From Tautonia marina (GTDB taxonomy: Bacteria > Planctomycetota > Planctomycetia > Isosphaerales > Isosphaeraceae), in contig NZ_WEZF01000003.1 of the NCBI RefSeq assembly GCF_009177065.1, positions 186,001 through 250,000 on the forward strand: a DNA stretch of 64,000 nt. The letters run 5' to 3'. How positions within the stretch are numbered: the first letter of the stretch is position 1; each line of letters begins with the position of its first letter. The notes under the pieces are model-generated. The model ran no database searches and was not told where the DNA came from. It saw only the letters and a program-made list of their open reading frames with translations. Shown here one piece after another: positions 1 through 7,421 of this stretch. The translations under genes were made by a program, and so were the position numbers.

Positions 1-435
1 TGCTCGACGAGCGCAAATCCTAAGGCCGCCGCGCCTGATGACGCTCGGCCTGGCTATCACCCCCGACGACTCCTGAAGTGTCATACGCGCGATGGGGTGG
101 AAGTCTTCTCGGCTCGGCCACGACGCCATTGGCACTTCGGCACGGGGCGCCAGGCCGTTGGGTTGCTGGGAGCCGCTTCTGGGCGATTTGTGAGCCCCTG
201 GTGACTCGTCCGTCGGTTGCTGGGCACACTCATTCGATCGCCGGCGATGAACGTCCGACCCGGTCTGCCTGTCACGATGATGCCTGAGTGGGGCTTTTTT
301 CCAGACGGTACGGAGTCGGCTCGAAACCCAAGCTATGCCGGGGTCGCCTTCGAGGAGGACCTGCCTTGCGGTGCTAACCTACTGCCATCCTCTGGATCGA
401 CCTGTCCGGCGAAGGGCCCTAGGAATGACCGAGTT
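1..435. other. No convincing gene
   Basis: I see only short overlapping open frames on both strands here, with no recognisable motif, no clear ribosome binding site and no codon pattern that stands out. It may be decayed coding sequence. Confidence 0.4.
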
Positions 436-609
436 ATGGATGCCAAAGTCGCTCCCCAGAGGGGGCGGCTCTCGAACGATTTCTACGCCCAACGGGTCGA
501 ACTCGACACCACCGAGCGCGAGGAGGAAGCCTTCCGTCGCCTGACCGCCCTGACGAAGGCCGTCCGCATCACCCCCACGGAAAATCTCCGGGTAAAACTC
601 GACAAATAA
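436..609 (+). CDS. Possible small hypothetical protein or C-terminal gene remnant (57 aa)
   Basis: I do not recognise this protein. From the ATG at 436 the frame gives a short, charged, probably helical peptide with a run 'TEREEEAFRRLTALTKAV' typical of a soluble coiled or helical segment. The frame stays open upstream to 217, but that part (Pro/Gly-rich, no motif) does not look like protein. No ribosome binding site is obvious. It could be a decayed C-terminus of a larger gene. The composition of the last 50 residues is the only argument for coding. Confidence 0.25.
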   Translation: MDAKVAPQRGRLSNDFYAQRVELDTTEREEEAFRRLTALTKAVRITPTENLRVKLDK

Positions 610-808
610 GCCAAAATTGATACAACAAGGGAAGGGGGTAGGGGGATGGGATTCCCCTTCTTCGGTGGCGGGCCGAGTACCTCGACCCCCCCCCCGAAGA
701 AGAAATACCCCAACGAGCGAGCAGATACCGGAAATTCGACCAGAATTCCGAATCGGGGTGCCTTCGTGTCCGTTCCGGGCTTTCTACGGCCCTGTACCCG
801 AGTGATCT

Positions 809-911
809 ACTGACCGCCGCATAAAGAAGATCATGTCGTCGTTGGGTTCTGCCGCGGAAATCGCGTGGCCAATCGCTTCAGGAACTTGATCTTCTTTATG
901 CGGCGATCAGT
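809..911. repeat. Long inverted repeat, 24-nt arms with one mismatch
   Basis: The arm at 809-832 (starting ACTGACCGCCGC) is the reverse complement of the arm at 888-911 (ending CGGCGATCAGT) with a single mismatch. The arms enclose 55 nt. The right arm abuts the first palindrome at 911. No target-site duplication is visible at the outer edges and no T-tract follows. It could be a small MITE-like element, a strong RNA hairpin or an operator. The sequence alone does not decide. Confidence 0.7.
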
Positions 912-931
912 AATTGAACGCCGTTCAATTA
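911..931. promoter_or_regulatory. Odd-length palindrome 1 (TetR-operator-like)
   Basis: Arms TAATTGAACG and CGTTCAATTA pair perfectly around a central C. This size and spacing suit a dimeric regulator of the TetR type, but no such regulator gene lies in the window. It is followed by AGCTCGACC, as is palindrome 3. Confidence 0.55.
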
Positions 932-1109
932 GCTCGACCAGTCAATCTCAATCCAGGCTTCCACCAGGACTGGGAGCGAATCCCCGTCACGATGGCCCAC
1001 GTGGGGGTCCAGAGCCCATGCGCTCCCGCATCTTCCCGGTCGAGCACCGGGCCAGCGAGATGAGCTGGAGCGCAATCAGGGCACCTTCCCACCCGACCGA
1101 CCAAAGGGC

Positions 1110-1130
1110 TTAATGAACGGCGTTCATTAA
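1110..1130. promoter_or_regulatory. Odd-length palindrome 2 (TetR-operator-like)
   Basis: Arms TTAATGAACG and CGTTCATTAA are perfect around a central G. The core TGAACGnCGTTCA is shared with palindrome 1. The centre lies 199 bp from that of palindrome 1. Confidence 0.55.
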
Positions 1131-1311
1131 GCTCCCCACAAACTCCATTCATGCACCACCGAGGGCTGGCAGTGAATTCTCGTCACGATGGCCCACGCCG
1201 AGGTCCAGGCCCAGTCAACGCCGGCCCGCCTCATCCCGGTCGAGCACCGGGCCAACGAAATGACTCAAGACGAGATCGAGGCAATGTTCGGCCCGACCGA
1301 TCCGAGTGCTT

Positions 1312-1328
1312 ATTGTACTGAGTACAAT
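1312..1328. promoter_or_regulatory. Odd-length palindrome 3, different core
   Basis: Arms ATTGTACT and AGTACAAT are perfect around a central G. The core differs from palindromes 1 and 2, but both arms differ together so that pairing is kept. It sits at the same place in the repeated unit, 200 bp after palindrome 2. Confidence 0.5.
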
Positions 1329-1345
1329 TAGCTCGACCCATCAAA

Positions 1346-2280
1346 TTCAATTCATGCGTCCCCCCAGCCAGAAAAATTCCACGAGCCGAAGGTTATCCGC
1401 CCAGGCCCGCGCGCGGGGGCGCGGGCGGCCCGTCCTAACTCCAGGCTGGGCAATGGTTTGCGTCGCGCACTACTGTTCGTCGAACTGCGAACTCCGTCGA
1501 AAATCGGTGATAATCCCCGAATCTTCACTTGATTGAATCGGTTTGTTCGGCGTGAATACCGGCGTCGCCGATCCAGGTAACCACTTGTTCTATCGAACCT
1601 TACGTCGGAAACCGGATTCCCACCGAGTCGGCGTACGGCGATCGCGTTTCACTCGGTTGATCTCCGCGCTCTCACCGGCATCCTGGGGACTTGGGAACGG
1701 GCGTTTCCAAACCTCGGAACCATCAGCCAGCACAGACCAATGAGTGTTTGCGCGGATTGCTGCGAAATCGACGGGCAATCCATTGCGGCCCGATAGGTCC
1801 CCAGGGTCGGGCCGTCGCCGATCCGGTTGCGACGCTCAGTGCATGGCCCACATGCCCCTGCACCAGGGCTCGCCCCCACCAGATCGCGGCACAGGATTGC
1901 CGGGTGAATGCCGGAGCAATCTGATCAAGTGCAATTATGCTATATAATAAATATTTGTTTTATAAAATGATCTGGCATGCTTCCTGTTTCCGTGACCTGC
2001 GGAGAAGGCTCGCACGTGTCCCGCCGATGCCCCTTCGGATCGCAGGCCGAAAGCCCGGTGTGGTGGGCCAATCTGGCCTCGGGAGTCGAGACGAGGAGAT
2101 GGAGGCGACTTCCGGCCGGAACGTCGCCGGGCCGATCGGGAGACGGGGGGCGAGCGTTGCAGGCCGAGGTCGAGATTCCTCGGGATATTTCGCATGCGGG
2201 AACTGATCGGGTCGGAGGAGTACCGCCGGTGCGTCCCGTCGCTCGCATGCGGACCGGCCACTCCTGATCGCAGGTCGGCA
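1346..2280. other. Gene-poor stretch, no supported gene
   Basis: Only short overlapping frames are present and none carries a recognisable motif. A short AT-rich patch at about 1934-1970 stands out from the GC-rich surroundings and could hold a promoter. I could not assign it to a gene. Confidence 0.4.
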
Positions 2281-2985
2281 TCACTCCCGGACCTCATCTG
2301 ACCCAAAAGTGGACCCCGGACCCTCCGGGGAGTGCGGGAGGCGAATCGGGCCGCCCCGCACGGCCGAGAGGACGCACCGGGTCGCGGTCCAGGGCGCACC
2401 GTCGAGGGTGAGCGAGTCGTCCTCGTCATGGAAGTGCGTGGCGGACGAGGCATCGAGGAGCAACGGCGTCCCCGAGGCCCCTTCGGACGGGATCGCCCCG
2501 AAGACGAACCGATCGTCCTCCGCTCGATACTGGACCATCAGGAGGAGCGGCAGCTTCCCAGGCTCAAGGACGGGGCCGCCTGGAGGACCGATCGGGGCGG
2601 CCGAGGTCCCGAGCCAGGGACAGTCCGGCTGGGTCCCCTGGGCAAGCCGGACGCCCGGCGGCTCGCCGACGAGCGAGGCGAGCAGGCATTGGGTCGCCGT
2701 CAGCCGATGGCCGTCGAGGGTGACCAGGCCCTGGACGGGGTCGATCGCGGCGCCGGGGGGCAGCATGAGCCGCACGGCCGGACGAGCGGATCGTCCCGAC
2801 TCGGGTGCCAGGAAGGTCAGCCGGTCCCGACTCGGGTCGAACCAGATCGTGACGGACACGGGGGCCGGGGGCGGCATGAGCCCTTCGATCGCGGGAGTGA
2901 TCCGGCCGAACTGGTCGCGGAGATGGGCCGCCGTGGTCAGCCCGACGACGACGGCGAGCGGGACGCCGAATGCGAAGCGGATCAT
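2281..2985 (-). CDS. Secreted or membrane-anchored hypothetical protein (234 aa)
   Basis: I do not recognise a family. I chose the ATG at 2985 because it gives a short basic start followed by a hydrophobic segment (FAFGVPLAVVVGLTTAA), a signal peptide or N-terminal anchor. The frame is open further upstream to 3144, but that extension is polar and would bury the signal. The mature part contains an internal duplication: a block TLDG-x3-TAT-x-C around residues 90-100 recurs near residues 205-215, each time followed by a Gly/Pro-rich stretch. The two halves are probably related small beta domains carrying a single Cys each. It stands alone on the minus strand, facing away from the helicase gene. 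Confidence 0.6.
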   Translation of the reverse strand: MIRFAFGVPLAVVVGLTTAAHLRDQFGRITPAIEGLMPPPAPVSVTIWFDPSRDRLTFLAPESGRSARPAVRLMLPPGAAIDPVQGLVTLDGHRLTATQCLLASLVGEPPGVRLAQGTQPDCPWLGTSAAPIGPPGGPVLEPGKLPLLLMVQYRAEDDRFVFGAIPSEGASGTPLLLDASSATHFHDEDDSLTLDGAPWTATRCVLSAVRGGPIRLPHSPEGPGSTFGSDEVRE

Positions 2986-3243
2986 CCTGGGCCTCCCCGT
3001 CAACGGATCGGGGGCACCATCCCCCGAGGGAGCATAGGTTACGCGGGCGCCTCGTCTCTGCCCGGCGGAGTGGCCGATCCCCACCGGGCGGGAAACGAAA
3101 TCAAAGTTGCTTAAATGCGCATGCGCCGTTTTTTCGAAACGCAACGGACGCTTTTGTGTTGATTTTCATGAAACTCGGTCATTGCCGCGTGGCGACGGGT
3201 CTAGGATCGGAGTGGGAGCGAGATCATCTCGCCCGAAACGAAG

Positions 3244-6200
3244 ATGGGCCCGAGGGTGCGGCGAACACTCCCGGACCCGGTGAACGCCAAGCTTCTGTGG
3301 AGCCTGACGCCCATGTCTATTCTAACCCCGCGCACCCCGTGCCTGTCGAGCACGCACCCCCACCTGGTCGCCGAGTGGCACCCGACCCGTAACGGAAGCC
3401 TGTCGAGCGACCACGTGACGGCAGGGAGCAACAAGAAAGTATGGTGGCGATGTAGCAACGACCCATCACATGAGTGGCCTGCGGTGATCCGATCCCGGTC
3501 TCAGGGCAGCGGCTGCCCGATCTGCCAGGGCCGGCAAGCATCGCCAGCGACTTCCCTGAGGGCATTGCACCCGGAACTGGCCGCCGAATGGCACCCGACG
3601 CGCAATGGCGACCTGACCCCCGACGATGTCGTGCCGGGAAGCGGGAGAAAAGTCTGGTGGCGATGTCGAAGGGACACAAGCCACGAGTGGGATGCGGTTG
3701 TCGGTAGCCGCGCTCAGGGCTGCGGTTGCCCGATCTGCCGGGGCCTAAGAGCATCGCCAGCGACCTGCCTGAGGGCGTTGCATCCCGAACTGGCCGCCGA
3801 ATGGCACCCGACCCTCAATGGCGACCTGACCCCCGACGATGTCGTGCCGGGAAGTGAGAAGGTCGTCTGGTGGCAGTGCAGGAAGGACCCCTCCCACGAG
3901 TGGAAGGCCAAAGTACAGAGTCGAGCGAAGCCTTCCGGAGGATGCCCAGGATGCAAATCCCTGAGGGCATTGCACCCCGAACTGGCCGCCGAATGGCACC
4001 CGACGCGCAATGGCGACCTGACCCCCGACAAGGTAACACCTGGCAGCAAACGGAAAGTCTGGTGGCAGTGCCATGCGACACCCCCGCACGAGTGGCAAGC
4101 ACAGGTCAACAACCGGACCAACGGAGCAGGCTGCTCTATCTGCGGCGGCAGGGTGGCTTCCCCGACCACTTCGCTCAGGGCGTTGCATCCCGAACTGGCC
4201 GCCGAATGGCACCCGACCCTCAATGGCAATCTGACCCCCGACGATGTCGTGCCGGGGAGCGCCAGGGCCGTCTGGTGGCGCTGCCCAGTCGATCCGACGC
4301 ATGAGTGGCAGACAGTGATCCATCGCCGGGTCGCCGGCGTCGGCTGTCGGACCTGTGGTGGCCGTGTAGCCACTCCGACGACTTCGCTGAGAGCCTTGAT
4401 GCCGCATTTAGCGGCGGAGTGGCACCCGACGCGCAATGGCGACCTGACCCCCGACGATGTCGTGCCGGGGAGCGCCAGGGCCGTCTGGTGGCGTTGTAGC
4501 AACAATCCCTCTCATGAGTGGGAGGCGGTACCTTACAGCCGGAGTCGAGGCGGGAACGGTTGCCCGGCATGCAACGTAGGTTGGACAGTAGGAGCAATCC
4601 GAGGCTTTGTCGCATCCCTTTCCGAACATCTGGATGCGTTAACCCCAGCCGAATTGTATCTGCTCTTCCAGCAACAAGGGCTGCTCGGAATCAACGGCAA
4701 GGGAAAGGCGTTTGCCAAAGCCCTCGCCACCGGCCGTTTCCCGTCCGAGGAATTGGGCAAGTTCGTCCGAGGCGAGCCGTCGTTGGTGGATGAGTTCCTC
4801 GCCGACCCCACGCGGACGCTGGAGGGGCCGGGGTGCGAGGACGGCGACGGGGCAGTCGGACTGGCCGTTGTGCCCGACAGCCCTACTGACGGAACGGGCG
4901 GGTCCGTCGTCGCCCCGGAGGCCGAGGGGCTGCCCACCGTCGAGTCGAGCCGGGTGCTCGCGGCGCTTGATCACGCCGTGATCTCTTCGGCCGACGCCGA
5001 GGCGGTCGAATTCCTGGTCGCCTCGGCCGTGGCCAAGCTCTGGACCCATGCCTTCCTCGACGAGGCGACCGCCGTCGCCCAGGCCGAGGACTTCCACGGC
5101 AGCGTCTATGCCGAGCAGGTGAAGGATCGGTTCCTCGACGAATATCGCCGTGCCAGCAGGCTATCGGTCCCCAAAGGCTATGCCTTCGCGATCGACGGCC
5201 GGCCGGTCGCCCCGAACCTGATGCAGCGGCTGGTGGCCGTGCGGGTCCGCGACGACCGCCGGGTGGGCAACTGGTCGGGCACCGGGGCGGGCAAGACCCT
5301 CTCGGCCGTGCTGGCCTCGCGCGTGGCCCGCTGCCGCCTGACCGTCGTGTGCTGCCCTAACGCCGTGGTCGAGGGCTGGCGCGACGCGATCCTCGCCGCC
5401 TTCCCGGACAGCGTCGTGGCCACCAAGACCTTCGAGCCCGACCGGCCGGACTGTGGCCGGCCCCGCTACCTGGTCCTCAACTACGAGATGCTCCAGCAGG
5501 ACGATTCGGCGGCGTGGGTCGGCGAACTCGTCGCCCGCGAGCGGATCGACCTGGTGATCATCGACGAGGTCCACTTCGTCAAGCAGCGGGCCGTCGAGAG
5601 GATGTCCTTGCGGCGGCGCAACCTCTTCGCCCTGACCTCGCACGCCTCGGAGCGGAACCCCGACCTCCGCATCCTTGGCCTGTCGGCCACGCCGGTGATC
5701 AACAACCTCCAGGAGGGCAAGAGCCTCGTGGAACTGGTCACCGGGGTCGCGCACGAGGAGTTGGAGACCCGCGCCACGCTGTCCAACTGCATGCGGCTGC
5801 ACCAGCGGCTCACCACGCTGGGCATCCGCTGGATGCCGAAGTATGCCACCGGCTACGAGCAGGTCGAGGTCCCGGTCGATTGCTCGGCCGTCCTCGACGA
5901 GGTCCGGGCCCTGGGCCGCAAGAACGGCAACCCGTTGTCGCTGGAGCAGGTGCTCATGAAGGCCCGCCTGCCGGTGATCCGCACGCAGGTGCGGCCGAAG
6001 ACGCTGATCTACACGCACTACGTCCAGGGCATCGACCGCATGCTGCACGACGCGCTGGTCGCCGACGGCTGGCGGGTGGGCTTCTACACCGGCGAGGACA
6101 AGTCCGGGCTGGCGGGCTTCCTCGACGGCGACGTGGACGTGCTGATCGGCTCGGCGTCGATCGGTGTGGGCGTCGATGGCCTCCAGCGCGTCTGCAACCG

Positions 6201-7161
6201 GCTGATCGTGGCCGTCTTGCCCTGGACGGGCGCCGACTTCGAGCAACTCAAGGGCCGGGTGTTCCGCCAGGGCCAGGCGCAGGAGACGGTGACGCTGGTC
6301 CTGCCGCTGACCTACGCCGAGGTCGGCGGCAGGCGGTGGTCGTGGTGCGAGTCGCGTCTGAACCGGCTGCGGTTCAAGAAGTCCCTGGCCGACGCGGCGG
6401 TCGATGGCGTGGTGCCGGAGGGTCACCTGCGGACCCCGGCCCAGGCATACCAGGACGTGATGGGCTGGCTCCGGCGTCTGGATGATGGCCAGGTCGAGGC
6501 CGTCGCACGCACGCCGATCCGCGTGCCCGACGTGCCCGGCGGCGAGGCGGACGCCCGTCGTCGCCGCCACGGCGACTTCACGAAGATGAACCAGGTCTGG
6601 GGCCGGATGGCCAGCGCATCGCTCCACCGCCGGCTCCAGGCCGACCCCGGCGAGTGGGCCCACTACCACGCCCTGTTCCGCTCGGCCCGCGCCGACTGGG
6701 CCGTCGTGCCGTCCGAGGAATTGATCCGCTGGTGCCGCCGCCGGAGCGGCTACGTCATCGGCGACTTCGGCTGCGGCGAGGCGACGCTGGCGAAGGACCT
6801 CGCGGACCTGCACGTCGTCCACAGCTTCGACCACGTGGCGATCGACGATTCCGTCGTCGCCTGCGACATGGCACGCGTGCCGTTGGAGGACGAGTCGCTC
6901 GACCTAGCGGTCTTCTCGTTGTCGCTGATGGGTGCTGACGTGACGGCCTACCTCCGCGAGGCGCACCGGACGTTGAAGCTCGACGGCGAGTTGCACATCG
7001 TCGAGCCGACCTCGCGATTCACCGACCGCGACCGCTTCGCGCGGGACCTGGCCCGGCTGGGCTTCGACGTGGTCCGCGTCGAGGACTGGTGGAAGTTCAC
7101 CCACATCCGGGCCTTGAAGACCGACCGGACGCCCCAGGACGGAGCCGCGAGCACATTCTGA
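3244..7161 (+). CDS. Six zinc ribbons + SNF2-like helicase + Rrp8-like methyltransferase fusion (1305 aa)
   Basis: Residues 35-450 are six copies of a 66-69-residue treble-clef zinc ribbon: AEWHPTxNG, then WWxC, HEW, and a closing GCPxC, giving a Cys-His-Cys-Cys ligand set (DUF4379/PF14311-like). A linker follows. Residues 650-1060 are a superfamily 2 ATPase with Walker A GTGAGKT (679-685), DEVH (774-777), SATP (about 814) and motif VI GRVFRQGQ (about 1004-1011), which is SNF2-like. Residues 1170-1300 are a SAM-dependent methyltransferase with GDFGCGEA (1173-1180), CDMARVPLED (1207) and VFSLSLMG. That set is the signature of the Rrp8/nucleomethylin family. The start could also be the ATG at 3313, which has a GGAG upstream and begins just before the first ribbon. 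It lies 260 bp upstream of the Cmr operon on the same strand. A role in defence is inference. Confidence 0.85.
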   Translation: MGPRVRRTLPDPVNAKLLWSLTPMSILTPRTPCLSSTHPHLVAEWHPTRNGSLSSDHVTAGSNKKVWWRCSNDPSHEWPAVIRSRSQGSGCPICQGRQASPATSLRALHPELAAEWHPTRNGDLTPDDVVPGSGRKVWWRCRRDTSHEWDAVVGSRAQGCGCPICRGLRASPATCLRALHPELAAEWHPTLNGDLTPDDVVPGSEKVVWWQCRKDPSHEWKAKVQSRAKPSGGCPGCKSLRALHPELAAEWHPTRNGDLTPDKVTPGSKRKVWWQCHATPPHEWQAQVNNRTNGAGCSICGGRVASPTTSLRALHPELAAEWHPTLNGNLTPDDVVPGSARAVWWRCPVDPTHEWQTVIHRRVAGVGCRTCGGRVATPTTSLRALMPHLAAEWHPTRNGDLTPDDVVPGSARAVWWRCSNNPSHEWEAVPYSRSRGGNGCPACNVGWTVGAIRGFVASLSEHLDALTPAELYLLFQQQGLLGINGKGKAFAKALATGRFPSEELGKFVRGEPSLVDEFLADPTRTLEGPGCEDGDGAVGLAVVPDSPTDGTGGSVVAPEAEGLPTVESSRVLAALDHAVISSADAEAVEFLVASAVAKLWTHAFLDEATAVAQAEDFHGSVYAEQVKDRFLDEYRRASRLSVPKGYAFAIDGRPVAPNLMQRLVAVRVRDDRRVGNWSGTGAGKTLSAVLASRVARCRLTVVCCPNAVVEGWRDAILAAFPDSVVATKTFEPDRPDCGRPRYLVLNYEMLQQDDSAAWVGELVARERIDLVIIDEVHFVKQRAVERMSLRRRNLFALTSHASERNPDLRILGLSATPVINNLQEGKSLVELVTGVAHEELETRATLSNCMRLHQRLTTLGIRWMPKYATGYEQVEVPVDCSAVLDEVRALGRKNGNPLSLEQVLMKARLPVIRTQVRPKTLIYTHYVQGIDRMLHDALVADGWRVGFYTGEDKSGLAGFLDGDVDVLIGSASIGVGVDGLQRVCNRLIVAVLPWTGADFEQLKGRVFRQGQAQETVTLVLPLTYAEVGGRRWSWCESRLNRLRFKKSLADAAVDGVVPEGHLRTPAQAYQDVMGWLRRLDDGQVEAVARTPIRVPDVPGGEADARRRRHGDFTKMNQVWGRMASASLHRRLQADPGEWAHYHALFRSARADWAVVPSEELIRWCRRRSGYVIGDFGCGEATLAKDLADLHVVHSFDHVAIDDSVVACDMARVPLEDESLDLAVFSLSLMGADVTAYLREAHRTLKLDGELHIVEPTSRFTDRDRFARDLARLGFDVVRVEDWWKFTHIRALKTDRTPQDGAASTF
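3349..4590 (+). repeat. Six tandem coding repeats of about 200 bp (zinc-ribbon units)
   Basis: The zinc-ribbon copies are also repeats at DNA level. The segment encoding 'GDLTPDDVVPGS' is nearly identical in units 2, 3, 5 and 6, and GCCGCCGAATGGCACCCGAC recurs in units 2-5. Unit 3 is shorter, lacking a few residues after the last Cys pair. Such identity suggests recent unit duplication or gene conversion within the gene. Confidence 0.8.
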
Positions 7162-7421
7162 CGCCGGCCGACTTGGCCGGAGGGCCGCGCCGGTTTGGCC
7201 CCCGGCCACCCGATCGTCCCGCGCCCCGGCGCGGGACGAAGCCCAGAGGAGGGCGAGGGTGGTGATCGTAGGCCGGGATGGCCGCCTGGTCCAGGTACGG
7301 GGTGCTCGGGACGGCCGGGGTGGAGCCGACGCGGTGCTCATGCTGCGATGATTTTCTGTCATGTCCTTGTGGCTCGGGCTTCAACCCGGTATGGTGTCGT
7401 CGCGCATGCCATCAATATGTC

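Larger units (their letters stand above)
911..1345. repeat. Degenerate tandem units of about 200 bp, each opening with a palindrome
   Basis: Unit 1 runs from about 911 to 1109, unit 2 from 1110 to 1311, and a third starts at 1312 and fades out. Units 1 and 2 share the blocks TCACGATGGCCCACG and GGTCGAGCACCGGGCCA and a tail CCCGACCGA, while the sequence between has diverged. Each unit begins with a palindrome followed by AGCTC. Both units can encode a short peptide containing PVEHRA(S/N)EM. In unit 2 this is a 47-codon frame at 1188-1331 whose end overlaps palindrome 3, so I doubt that it is a real gene. Confidence 0.6.

Noticed and set aside
1188-1331. 47-codon frame in the second 200-bp unit
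   Set aside because: A plausible-looking peptide, but its end coincides with palindrome 3, and unit 1 keeps only part of the peptide in a different context. Repeat conservation explains it better than coding.
5161-6834. 557-codon open frame on the minus strand
   Set aside because: It mirrors the helicase gene; the frame is open because of high GC. It is rich in Arg, Val, Asp and Leu without any motif, and the plus-strand frame carries clear helicase motifs.
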